From: Karalla daura | Taxonomy: Eukaryota > Chordata > Actinopteri > Chaetodontiformes > Leiognathidae | NCBI GenBank assembly: GCA_029224185.1 | Contig: CM055188.1 | Span: 15,618,497-15,682,496 of the forward strand | Reading direction: 5' to 3' | Length of the DNA: 64,000 bases | Shown: positions 1-13,218 of the stretch, piece by piece | Numbering within the stretch: the first letter of the stretch is position 1 | Layout: each line of letters opens with the position of its first letter | Position numbers and translations under genes: made by a program | The notes under the pieces: model-generated | Databases searched by the model: none | Told to the model about the DNA's origin: nothing | What the model saw: only the letters and a program-made list of their open reading frames with translations

Positions 1-769
1 GCCAGCTGGGCCTCTCTATCATTAGATCCAACAACGCTTACAATAACAGAGCAGAAGGCAACACAGAAACACATTAGATTTCGCCTTATTTATGGCATTT
101 GATGACAAGAGCACAGCTTACAATCCAACTTGGACATTAGCTGGCTAAACTGATGCAAAGCACTTACGGAGCTCATCCAGCCCAGCCCAGTGTCGAGTGC
201 GAAGATGCTTGTCTGCTGTAAATATTAGGTTTGAGAAACATTTTGAGCTTGTCAAAACAAAGTTCTGCAATTGCTTTTAGTATCCTTAATCTTCAGATGA
301 CTGTTCAAAACAGATTCTTGACTCGCTCTTTCGTACATCTGCTCCTTTCAGCATGAGGACAGATAAACAAAATGCAATTATTGGAGCTCTCCCTTCAAAT
401 CATGGCATTTTTATTTTTTTAATTAGAAACAAAAATATATCTGCAACAGTTAATTGTTCAGATGTAACTACAATATTAATTTAATGTGAATTAGGTCGTG
501 ACTTTTTCATAAATACATAAAATGACATTAAATAGGTTTATGGAAGTGACAAATTATCATGATTATTATCATGATTCTTGATTGGTGTGGGACCTCCACT
601 TCATCCTAAAATGTATTGTGAATAGTGACACTGATCTGATCATATCCTTAATAAATCAAAGAGACAGACATTTGCTGCAAACTTTACTCAACACCACATG
701 TTAAAAGCAATATGTTAGTGATCAAACTTGAATTTTAATTTGTATAATACCTACAAAGGTATTATAGGT

Positions 770-1010
770 GTCATGGGTCTCCCCCTCAGGGTCTCCTCCC
801 AGGTGGACCTCCCAAGGGGTCGCCCAGGTGGTGTCCTGACCAGATGCTCGAACCATCTCACCTGGCTCCACTAAATGTGGAGGAGCAGTGGTTCTACTTT
901 CAGCCTCTCACATGTGTCTGAGCTCCTGACCCTAGCTGCTTGCATTTGTGATCTCATTCTTTTAAACACTGCCTGCAACTTATCACCACTGGTGAGGCTC
1001 TGAAAACTTG
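770..1010 (-). mobile_element. Degenerate LINE 3' fragment (RTE/Rex3-like)
   Basis: Read on the minus strand, this contains GCATCTGGTCAGGACACCAC followed by a CCTGGGCGACCCC stretch and a GGAGGAGACCCTGAGGGGGA stretch. This matches the widespread C-terminal coding and 3' end of old fish RTE-type retroposons as I remember them. The upstream GAGCCAGGTGAGATGG part is also present. Stop codons break the frame and only the 3' end remains, typical of 5' truncation. The family name is from memory; a repeat library search would settle it. Confidence 0.6.
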
Positions 1011-1977
1011 TAAATTCAGAGCTTTTCCTGAGGTCCCTTTGAAGTTCTGCACACTGCAGAGGGGAGCGTGTTTGCTGAACTTATGGTACATGAACAACAA
1101 TGAGGTTGTTGCCCTGTTTCTGGAACATGGGGCTGGCTGTTAACCATATACAGGGTTGCTGGAAGGGGAAAAAAGAACAACTTTGTCCCCATTATGTTCA
1201 CCTTTTTTTGGAGGTCTGGAGGACCTGGCAGTCTCCAGGTCTCCAGCTCACAAAGGACAATGCACATCCTGGACCCACCGTTTACCTTCAATCTCACATC
1301 TAGGGACAATTTAGAGTTTCAAGTCGGACTTAATGCATGTTATTTGGACCATAGGAAGGTTCCAGAGTGCCCTTACACGCAAATGCAAAAGCCACACAGA
1401 AATAACTTGAACTAGAATGCAGCCAGCGATCTTCGTGCTGGAGTGAAGTGACACCGCTAGCCACTGTCCCGCCATGTGGCCTCCTTTTATTGATCGTGGT
1501 TATGGAAATAAGCTGGGGACCAGATTAGTGAGCAGAGATGCAAAGATATCAGCCAGTGCTTTTGTGTTTTTAATCAGGACGTTTATACTTTATAACACAG
1601 GGGTGAAAAAAAATATACACAGATGATACTACTACAATTACATGTTAGTTTTGATGACATTAAGACAAGGATGTCACCTGAGCCTTGCTTTTAATCTCTG
1701 CAATAAAGCAAGGCAGTGTTTATCATTGTTGTGAGGTAAAGCACCACAGATGTTTCAAACCAATCACTGTTTTGATTGCCTTGAAACACAGCCATGTAAC
1801 TTCAACATGAAATAAAGCCCCCTTATTATTTGTCTTTTTTTTTGGTATAGTTTTTACCTTTTTATACCCTGTGGCACCATTGAGATGTTTGGGAAAAGTT
1901 TGTCCATCTGCAGGTGAGGTGAAGAGTGCATACACAGGCTTGGCTGCCCTTTTGTATATGTGTGCTTGCGGGTGCTT

Positions 1978-1987
1978 TTGTGTGTTT

Positions 1988-2023
<36 letters not shown>

Positions 2024-2036
2024 GTGTGTGTGTAAG
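1978..2036. repeat. (TG)n microsatellite
   Basis: Dinucleotide TG tract with a few interruptions (TATG, TGCG). It explains the His/Thr-rich and Cys/Val-rich open frames seen here on both strands, which are not genes. Confidence 0.9.
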
Positions 2037-5000
2037 TGTCAGGGAGTACATGTGTGGTGGGTCCCATTCTACATCCAAATTGCAGCTAATTATCGGGTTG
2101 TTTTCTGTCAAAGGTTTCCCTCACTGTTTCCATAAACATTAACACCTACCAAAGTGAGTTCATAATAGGACGTTTGTGCTCCAACAGCTCAGCCCGTAAC
2201 CGCGAAACTTTTATGGTGCTATGTTGTTGCTTGTCTGGATTTATCACGAGGGACACAAACTTTTATTCATAGTTATAGCATACGCTTTCATTTAAAAGGA
2301 AATTAGAGTCATGGTTTTGCAGTTATTGACACAGCTCCCAGTTCTGGGGACGCAGAGGAGAAACAGAAAATTGAGGTAACAACAACACTGAGGAAAAGAG
2401 AGAAATGCTGTGCGGCTTAGCAGCCTTGGGCAAGGTTAGTGGAAAGGCACCCATCTGGCAGCGCAGATTTTGACTGGCATATAGTTAAACAGTGATGCAG
2501 TTTGACAAATTTCAAACAGAGCTTATGAAAAGATAACATAAACACAATAGTCACTCTGGGCTCAGCGTGCACCTGTGTGTGTCACCTCGGAGTGTGAGTT
2601 TAAGGCCAATGTTAATGAGCAGAGCTGCTCCTCGCTCTTGGATTAAGGTCTTTGTAATGTAAATCACTGTCAGATAAAGGCACAGTGTTTATAACGTACC
2701 ATTAATATTTTGATTGGTATGTTTAAGAGAGCCAGCTCCTTAATGCATAGTGTCCTGGCTTTTAATGGGATAGACTGGCACATCTGCCTCTGCCCCCCAT
2801 TGTGTTAACACCAGTCGTCTTTTGCCAATTTAAGCAGCATAGTGCTACACTATTTTTTTTCCTTGGTAGAGGCATGTGAAATTTATTGACTATGAGATGT
2901 TCTTGGCAGCTGTGGTCTTGCTTAGTTAGTCCTGGAGGTGGAGGTAGGAGGGCGATGGTTAGAAGAAGGGATGCTGGGGGACATTATTGATTAAATACTC
3001 ATCTTTGATTTGCGAGAAACTCCAGAATCACTGATTCTATTTTTTTCTTTTTTTTTTCCAATTTTAGTGGCCTTGGAACAAAACCACTTTTCATGCATCA
3101 AGTGTCACAGGGAAAGTTAACAACTCTTGAAATGGGGTTTGGCAGCAAGGTGGTCAACCTTCATTCATTCATTTCTACAGCAAAAATATTTTGCCTCTCC
3201 ACAAGTCACTCCACCAAATTGAAGAATACAATATAACAGAACATATAATATACATTATTATAATAGAATATTATACCATAGAAAAGCCTCTTTCATTACC
3301 TGACAGCAGTGGAAGGGTTAATGAAGCAATATTCTAATATATACAGCAACCCACCGATGAGGTCTACAATTTCTCTACAATTTGATAATATTCCAGCAAA
3401 TACTCAAGCCAATTGCAATTGATTGCTCTGAGCAGTCAACAAAATTCCAGCAAATGAAATGCTCCTGCAACTGAATAATTTAAAACCCAACAAAGGCATT
3501 CGGTACAAACACGGATATCACACAAGGTCTGAGAATTCATGGGACTACACAGTGACCAAAGGTGTGTCATTGCACATCAATGGTTCAAAAGGCGAATGAG
3601 CAGAAGGACCTTGCAAAGCAGACTCTGCCATCTTCTGTGGTTGGAAAGACAACCGTAACTGTAATCCTGGAAAATGAGCCATAAAACAACCAGTCAATTT
3701 CCACCTAAATAAAGGAATAAATAATGTTTAGCAGGAGTTGTGTAATCTTTGCCAGCAGCACTTAGAGTGGGACTGAATGCTGGGGGACAGTTCAGTCTTA
3801 CATTACAAGGAGTCAGATAGTGCAAGGACTGCTTTCACTTTATTGTGGAAAAGTCGTCCACTCGAAATGAGTTGAAATTCAATCAGTTTCGGTGTCAATG
3901 CAGTGGCATTGACTTTGATCTGAACCAAGGTGATGGTCACCACAGGAAATCTATTACAACAGACACCCTCTCAGATTAAGTCTGTTTTTGCCTGCTGCGA
4001 AAAGAATGTTGCCTCTTGGCTGCTAGGCCGGGTTTTCTCCAGCTTTACTAAACAGATAAACATGTTGGAAAATAATTTTCCATCAGCATCATGATTGCTT
4101 CCACCAGCTGCCATTGTCAGAAACATGAAGCTGAAGCTCTGCTGGGAAAACAAAGCTCTCTTTCTGTTATAAATTAATTACCATTTGTACTGTTAGGCGT
4201 ATGAGACAGAAAGATAGGGCAATGAAGTCTGTAGTTCCTGCTCTTCTCTGGGATGGTAGTTTGATTCCACTTTCACTGTTCCACAAATAAAACCACATTT
4301 GGTTAAGATTTTGATAAGTTCAAGACAACATAGTTAGGGAAAGCTATGTTTTTTATTAAATGATGTGTTTTGTTAGGGTTGTGGGATATGCACTGTCAAG
4401 GGCAAAATAGTGAGGAGAATGTGGTCTTTCATGAGTCACTGTTGATGAGGAATGGTGTCTCTTGATTGACCTGTGCTCTTTCCCCTTCTGATTTTGTGGT
4501 TCTATGAAATTGTCACTTGACTTTTGCCTTTACTTTTGTCATTATTCATACTGTTGCCAAAGGTTTTTGTCATTTGAATCGGGACTTAAAGTGCATCTTA
4601 GCAAAGTGCTTCATGTCATTGTTTCGCATAGGGGGGACAGTCTCACTAAATGAGACGTACCGCAGAAAAGACTCTAAAGCTTGGACAGTAAGGAGGATGC
4701 ATAGGAGGTTATGTCCCCCGGTTTATTCCGAGCCATGTCCAACATGCTTTCCATACACATCTTTTACATCCATGTTAAGGAATCTCTTCCACGTATCTTG
4801 CCACCAGCCATGGCTATACAACGGTGATTATAACTGTCACCTCTTGTTACTGTCTCCAAGGCTATCATAGAATTACTTACAGTTCCCGTGCCAGGAGTTC
4901 TTGATTGTTTTTACTGAGATCCACACAAGGCCTGTGATGAAACTTCTCCAGTGATTCCAGAGCCATGTGAGACACATCTGGAAGATTACTACGGCTGTGT

Positions 5001-6231
5001 CTTCCAGTCGACAAGCACCAAGGGCCTTCTGCTATTTTAATCCACACTGAATATTCCAACAGCCTGCAATCAAACTAAATGAGAGAGGATTGGACGTACA
5101 ACAGAAGGTTGTTAAATTAAAACCAATCGCCGGAAATTGTGGAGATTGTTTTGTGTATGTCTTGTTCAAATAAATATCCAGACAACATGTGTCCCGAAAC
5201 AACAGCAATGCGCATTCTTTGAAGATGTCACTTATACTTAATAATCCATTCAGAAACTAGTTGTTGCGACATATTAACACAGACCAGCACAAACAAAACT
5301 CAAAAAACATGATTGTGGCTTTTAAAACAGCAACATCAAAGTCTTGCTTTCCTCTTTTTTTTGTGTGTCTTTGATATTACAATAATCGATTTAGAATTAC
5401 TCATAATTGGATCAACGAGATGCAGCTGAAGCCAAGCTGTCATAATATCAGGCATGGCAAAAACATTCGTTGTATTTGTTTGTAATAAGCATAAACAAGA
5501 TGATTTGTCCATTCACATGCATAATTCAGACAATGGATTAATCATTCTTGCACTGCGTATTCTTTCCACTGATAAACAGTGTGGACTTCTGACAAAAATC
5601 TGAGTTACATTTTCTGAAAATGTTAAATTACATTTAAATTATGAAAAATATGTATTTGCTTTTTTTTCTTGTTTTTCTTTTTTTTGTCTTTTTTTTTTTT
5701 TTTTTCTAAATGCACTCGATTTTGTCACCCAGGCTGCATAGAGACTGTTCCAGCAAACCGGGCTGTTGGAGAACTGCTCTCACTAAACAATGTGCTGTAT
5801 TTTCTGATCAACAATTTATTTGACATGACATGAAACAAGAGTACGATTTCTTTTCCTAATTTGTTGTGGCCCATAAAATTCCACAGTTAAACAACCAGTA
5901 TCATTTATCCCAGTTTATGCAAACATTCCAACAAAGCAATTACAGAGGAAACATGACTGCTTTGTGCGCATTTCAGTGATGACAGTAAAGTCATGATGAT
6001 TACTGTCCTGAATCTCAATTTACTGTTAATTTACTGTTAATTACAGAGGAAATAATAGTTGGGCGAATGAGTGGGTGATACAGATTTGGATGACATGCCA
6101 GGAGAGATTTTTTAGAATTTTTGAACTGGAATACCTGAAGATGGTTAGAGATCTATTTAAATTAGACCTCAAGATATTTATTATTGTTATTATTGTTGTT
6201 ATTACTATTGTTGTTGTTGATGGTGATGTTA

Positions 6232-6475
6232 GGGGGATTGTAGCTGAGCGGGAATGTGGTAGCCCAGTGCAACTTACATGTCAAAGTATCCTTGGACAAG
6301 GCACTGAACCCCATATCGCCTCTCAGGTGGGAACGTGAGTGAATGGTTAAAGCTACTGGTTAAAGCAGACGGACTGTGTAGTGTAATCAGTGTATGGATG
6401 AATGTGAAAGGGTGAATGTGACATGTGACACAGTCTGTTAATCGCTTTGAGCGTTCATAAAGGCTAGAGTTACTG
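6232..6475 (+). repeat. Degenerate teleost interspersed repeat
   Basis: Contains TATCCTTGGACAAGGCACTG and then AACCCCATAT, a run of GAATG/GTGAATG words, and ends in a CGCTTTGAGCGTTCATAAAGG-type tail (positions 6443-6463). This order is a very common non-autonomous repeat of teleost genomes. It is old and lacks the intact terminal part. Family name not assigned. Confidence 0.5.
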
Positions 6476-9400
6476 TTGTTATGTTTTTTTGATGAATTTT
6501 AATTTTTTTGCTGAGTTACGTGTGGACAGTTGTCAGTGGCGTTTTTGTGGTCCTCCTGACCTGTCAGTCAAACAGTGTGCTGTACTTTTGGTTATGTTCG
6601 TCACTGCTAATGTGAACCACCCATTTCCCCAGGCTTTTATCCAACTACCGGAGACATTAAACACAAACAAAAGACGCTGTCAGTTTTATTATCTTCAGCT
6701 TGTACTGACATGAGGAAGAAATTATATTATTCAGGTGGTGCTCAATCCATCATATCTTTTGGGTTGAAACTATTTTTGGATAATATGATTTGATGTGTCT
6801 CAGAGCTCTGAAGGAGAGTGACTCCATTTGTCGATCAGGGTGGGGATTTTCTTCTTAAAACTTGTCATATCAAAATTTGGGTAATGTGTAAAACTGTGTA
6901 ACAGTTTAAATGATACAATGCCCGTTAAGAGGGTGTGAATGTGACTCAGTGAGTGTCATGGAGACGAGCATGGTGGGAATTCTGTTGAATATAGAATTAA
7001 GTCAGACCTGTCTTTCTTGATTCAAGTATCTGCAGATACAGCCACAACACAGTGAAAAACACAAGTTATCCAATGAGTTGTAAGTTGTGGCAGCTTGTTG
7101 TGCATATCTTGAAGATTTTTACTACTCATTTAAGAGGCTTCTGGAGTTCGGACTGGCTAGTGGAGGAATCCAGTATGATACATGAGTTGAGTGAGTGAAT
7201 AGGTCCCAAATGGAAGAGCTCTCAGTGTTTTATGCCCACATAGGTTCAGGGTGAAGAAACATAATAGAATAAGTAATGCCTTACACAGAAAGGATCATTT
7301 CTATGTATGCACGCATAGATGTCTTCTCTTCGTGTTTCATATCATGCTTAATTTTCTTGGTGTTTGTTAAGTTACGATACAGTCACAATCAGCTCCTCAT
7401 GGGTTCTTCCCCAGAAAAGACCTGTCAGAACCTGACCAGAACCCGTCAATTTATCTACTCTACAAAATGCACTTAAGAGTATTTTATGCAGCACAGATTC
7501 ATGTCATACATATACTAAAGTAGTGTAAATATATGAATCCTTTCCCTGCCCTTAAATAGGTGAACATCATCACATTTCCATATTTTTAATAGTTGTTCAA
7601 CTCAGTACTCAGTACTGTAACCAGTCTGGGTTTTTTTTAACCGTTAATAACATTAATAATGTCAGAGCCACATGGAACCATGACAGATATCTCAACTGGA
7701 AAACAACTCTTTAGAGGATCAAGTGGTGCTTTAAAGCAGCTTCCTTAAGGACCCTTTGCAGATCCACCTGTTTGCACTAAGCACACCAACCTCAGCCACT
7801 AATACTCTAGATAATAACATAACTTCAGATAATAACTTCTGTTATGTTCTGTTCAGCTTAGTGAGTCACCGCAGATGATAAGAATCAGGAGTCGAAAGTG
7901 CAGTAGCTGTAAAGGCTGTAATGTTTTCTCACAGTTTTTCTTTGCTGTTTCCGATTCTTGGGTTTCATCTGTTTTCACAATCTGTATCACTTAAGACGAG
8001 CGCTTTTGCATGGCTGCTGCTTTTGGCCATTCAGCCAATGGAGAAATTTTCAAGACTATCAGCCACATTTAAACAAGAAGCACAATAGTGAGGAAAAAGC
8101 ATCCAAAAAGCATTACTGAGGGCTTTAATTAGAAATGAAGCTGCCACTCAGTAAGGCCATGATTGTGGAGGAACTGTCCAAAAAGCTCTTGGAAAGCCAC
8201 GTGAAGAGGCCATGACAAACCATTATGACATTTGTAGAGGGTGTATTGAAGAGCGCCTCAGAAATTTAAAAAAAAGGGGAAAAAAGTTGGGTTACAAGAG
8301 TTTAACCATTAAGCATTTCACTGGTACCTTATGAAAGGAAATATTTTAGAAAACATGAACGAAATAGTAGATCTGCCTGTGTTCTAAACAACAAACTACA
8401 GTGGAGTCATTCACAAACACAAACCAACGCCTGGGCACATTCTTCAGCTATGCAGCGTGGGTAACATTCGTAAGTCTTGAAGTTGTTAAAGAAAGATAGA
8501 TCGCTGCCTTGTCATGTCTTACTTTTGAAAAACCCTAGAAAGAGCGATTGACTTTCAAGCTGGATTTTGAAAGGGAAGAGGTTTTGTGCTGTAATTGCTA
8601 TATAATGAGGGCTTTGCTGACCTCCTGCCACATCTTGGCCATGTTTTTTTATTTACTCGTCTCGCAAAAGGCAACGACTCCGTTAAACAGATGGAAAAAA
8701 TATGTCTCCCAAGCTCCTGCAGGAATTTGATTTCTCCCAACAGCTGTCTTGCTTTATACAAGCATGAAGTCAGGGAATCGCCCGTCCCGAATCAATCACG
8801 CTGGCTGACGTTTCCTGCAAACTGTGCTCATGAAGCCGGACAGGAGGGGTGGAGTGCGGAGAGGGGAGCATTGTCAGTGCATGGCGGTGGAGCTGACGGG
8901 CTGATGTGCTCTTGTTTACGTCCTCTAATGCCTTCTCCCATTAGCTGCATGGCCGAGAGCTGTGATCTGAGCCACAGGAAATCACCTGACACCTGCAGGA
9001 GGAAACTTTACTTTAACACAACTCCATTAGGTCTGAAAATGACTCTTTGCAATGGGATGATGATGATGATGGACCACTTTGCTACTATTACAGTTTACAT
9101 TTTTGACTGACTGCAAAAGCAGCATGGCTATTAATGCAAAAAGCCATTATTGTGTATTTTCGGACAAGTCATGTTCTTCTACTTAATAAAAAGAAAATGC
9201 ACGGCTGCTCACAAACACTATGAAATTAGTGATATTGTAAATTTCTAGATTTTTTTAGGGCAAGGAATGCCTGCTAAACTCAAGTCATCTACCCAGGTGC
9301 ACAAGAAATAAGTATTTGGAAATTAAAAATAACCGTGCATATGATTAGGAACTTAATGTGCCATTCTTCTTATGAGAATATGTTAACATCCCACAAGTGA

Positions 9401-11350
9401 TTCAGGAAAAGGACTCAGGTGGAAAATGAGACAGTGTTATCGTGTCACTCTCTAGGATTGACTGTCCAATTTCAACAACTGTGGTCACTCTTTTGCCAAT
9501 TGTCCTTGTGTATTGAATGTTTTTGAATACTGGAGACTTCTGTATTTATCTTAAGATAGAAGAGCAACACACAACATTGAACCAGCCACATCTATCTGAC
9601 AGAAAATAATAATTCTGTTAATGATTACTGAATGTTATGTGTTGCTGGATAATTGGCCTGAGCACGAGTTAGCACGTACCAGCAGTGAGCAACACATACA
9701 GAAAATGTGGTTTTGTTTTCAAAAATTACAAAAATAATTGCATCACTTAATGTCATTGCTGAACACTGTGAGCAGCACCAGATCTCTCAAACTCTACTAA
9801 CACGTCTGTATAGCTGCTGACATTACTTGAATGAATGTGATTTTTGGCCATTTTGGTGGACTGACCTCACATTATAATCACCTTCACTGACATTTTATAT
9901 GTTGCACCCCCTGTCCAATTACATCATCACATCCTAGATACTTAAATACTTTTAATTTTGTTAAGTGGACTCTGTCACATTGGCTTTGTCTTAGCTTTGG
10001 TAATTATGTAAAACTGTGTTTTTCCCTCTTGGCTGAAATATAACTCCAATACAGAAGTGACAATCACTGCAGTGGCCACTTGAGACAAGTTCAAAATGTC
10101 AATCAAACCACATACTAAACTTTACATTTCTACATTGTCCACATTGTCTACATTGTCATTGTGGTTATGGGTCCACAGCTTATGCTCTGTCCCTGAAATC
10201 TGTACAGACGGTGAATTGTTTTATTTATTTGTTTACCTTTTATGACATTAAGGCATGAACTTAAGCCTCATTGAGGCTGTGGCTGTTTGAGTGGCATTTT
10301 AGCCACAAGCTTCTTGCTGACAAGTTTTATACAGCCTGCCTCAGCTCCACCCACCCTCCACCTCTCTGCCTATTTTTGGATGAGTTGGGAGCTTTGGCTA
10401 CTGCCAAAATGGCGACGTCCAGCGTGGCTGTCAATGAGCCTCACTCGGTGGCTCCTCAGAAACACATGTATAGTGTCACAGCAACTGTATGTGCTGTTTC
10501 CGTTCTTTCCCCTGGGCAGTTTTTTGCGCCACCCCAGTTCCTGTGGAAGCATTTTAGAATATAACTGTGAACTTTACCAACTAATGATTTCATTCAGCCC
10601 TGTTGTTGAGGCTGAATACATAGAGAAATTCAACTGAGTGATGTGTATGACTAAATTACTCTACCATCATTAGAAATTAAAGAATATGTGGGATCGTTAT
10701 ACAGAGTAGAAAAGCATATGTGAAATGTTGTGTAGTGATGACTTTCACAGATTATATCACTGTGGTAACGAGAACAATCACAAAACGACACCATTAAACA
10801 TGCCATGACCTCCTTCTTTTCCCAGTCAGACTGGTTGAGTAAAGTCAAGAGGCTCCATATTTTTGGATACCAATAAATAATAATAATGATAATTATCATT
10901 TTTTGTCAGGTGGATGTGGCAGCTTGAATATTCATTCTAGTCGTGCCGAATTACAAAACGTGACTCTGAAGTCTGAGTACACATCATAAATGGTATTTAT
11001 TTAAACTGCAGCCCTGGGTGAGTGCCCACTCGCTGGCACAAGTTGTTGTAGGGAGTGAAACAGTGAGGGCTTTCTTCCCTGACAGTTCAAACTGCAAATG
11101 AGGCTCTGCGGTTCACTTCATGTCCCCCTCAGAGTGCTGAGAGCTCAGCCTTATAATGAATGAGAGTCACACTGAGCTATTTATAAAGCTGAGAGTTTCT
11201 GAACGCATCGTTTAATGTGACTGCTCATGATTGCTGGGATAATGAAATGAATAAATAGTTAAATAGCTTCAATTACTTAATAATGCATCATTAAATTATT
11301 TTTATTTACAGTGCATATTTACACCATAGCTGTCGGATCATGGGAAGTGT

Positions 11351-11401
11351 TGTCAAGATATAACTCACAGTGATACCTCACTGTGAGTTATGAGGTTGAC
11401 A
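11351..11401. repeat. Compact inverted repeat (hairpin)
   Basis: TAACTCACAGTGA (11361-11373), a 4-nt loop TACC, then the perfect complement TCACTGTGAGTTA (11378-11390). An outer pair TGTCAA (11351-11356) and TTGACA (11396-11401) is separated from the core by 4 and 5 unpaired bases. About 51 nt in all, short for a metazoan miRNA precursor. Function unknown. Confidence 0.7.
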
Positions 11402-13131
11402 GCCAGTCTACCACTCTTGATATTTTGAGGGTTTTAAGTCCTGGATCACAGAGCTGTTTACTGCTTCTTTCTCACTCTTCTATATTTAAACAAACACTAC
11501 AAAAAATATGATTTAGAGCTCTCTGACTCACAAGTCCTTCATATGATGACATATGCCCTAATTTAAAGCAGTAACTTTTTTTTTCAGTAAGTTTCATGTC
11601 TTGGGAGCGCCTAAAGTGATGTCCCATAATCCTATAATCTAGCACAGGTTTTCCTATATGTGCAATTTTTTTTTTTTATGTCTGTGATATGGGATGAAGA
11701 TGTCGACAAACTGTCCATGGCCGATGAGCCTGCATGAGTTAACACGGACAGCAAAGTTGTCCACTTTAAATCTAAATAACCGTAGTTATTGTTTAAGTAC
11801 AGCTACTCTAAATCATTCCTGTACCTCAGTTGTTAGTGATCCAGATTCTGATAAAACCAAAACGAATTAGGTGACACACACTATTTCACATAATGTGAAT
11901 TTTCCATAAGAACCCCAACTGGAAATCCAACCTCGGCAGTGAAGTGACAGACTCTGCAGCTGGATTTCTCAAAATCTTATTAAACACAAACTTTTAACAA
12001 TAACTTTTCATGATATGGTTAAAGTTGGATAACACTGACTTACATGCAGTATTTCATACTGCCACATCATTACCAATCACATACATAGCATCTGTAATGC
12101 TGACAGATGTATAATTACACACTGATTTTGCTGAGTATTTGTCTCGACAGTCGTTTCCTTTGAATGTGCTCTGCCACGTTGGTCTGTACTTTTGTGCAGC
12201 CTTGGTTTCTTCACAAATGCATCTCAGCTGTTGTTCACTAATAGAGCCCCTGCTTGCATTTCCATAAGAAGCGTATTGAACAATGATAATGTACATCCCC
12301 TCAATGTCAACATCAGTTAGAGTAGACTGAATGAGCAGAATTTATAACAGTTTTATGAAAAAAAAAAGGAAAAACATGTTGTCCAGGAACGTCCAGTGAA
12401 AACAAAGAAAAGAATGGCAGAGCTAATGTGGTGCTGGGCCTGCTCAGAGTTGGGTTTCAGTCTAATTGGGATCATACGCCGCATGTGCAGTTTTGGCACA
12501 TACGTTAGATTAATCAGGGGTCTTTAATCGTAGTGAAATTCTCCTGTGCATGGTTGGGCGGACGCTGGGCCCCCCCCTTGCAACACACACACACAGCAGA
12601 CCCCCAGCCTGGGCTCTGTCTAAGCACAGACCTTTTGACTCCATAAACACCCGCTCTCAAAAATTGGGGTCAACCTCTCATTGCTAGCACCAGAGCGCTA
12701 TCATGCCACCACAAAGGGTCCCCTTAATGATTAAATTGCGTCGAGTATGAATGTTCCGAATCTGCAGATTCCTGGCGGCTGACTCTTCCTCCTGATTGTA
12801 ATTTATGTCGGAAGTCATTGCCGTCCAACACTCGGCCTGTTCAAAGCCCAGGAGAGAGGATGTGCACGTGGATGAAGTCTGCATCATCTAGCCTGCTGCA
12901 GCTTTAAATCTGCAATGTGAAGCCACGGCGACCTCACACATTCACCCGGTGCCATTTTACAAATTGACAGCAGTAATAAATGCATTTCTAAAATGTGCCT
13001 ATGTTTTTCTTTCTTATTGCTGGGGCTCTTTTACCAACCTCAGCTCTGCTGTTTAGGTTAACTTGTCTTTTAATCTGCATATGATTAAGTCTTGACATAA
13101 ATTTGACATCCCCGGCAAAGACTGATTAGCT

Positions 13132-13218
13132 GTGTGTGTGTGTGTGTATGTGTGTGTGTGTGAGTGAGTGTGTATGTGTGTGTGTGTGTGTGAGTGTGCA
13201 TGTGTGTGTGTGTGTGTG
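13132..13218. repeat. (TG)n microsatellite, imperfect
   Basis: TG tract with TATG, GAGTG and TGCATG interruptions over about 85 bp. Accounts for the His/Thr-rich open frame on the minus strand. Confidence 0.9.

Noticed and set aside
8595..9110. 171-codon plus-strand open frame
   Set aside because: No family similarity that I know, composition like the surrounding DNA, ends in a Met run from an ATG-rich simple repeat.
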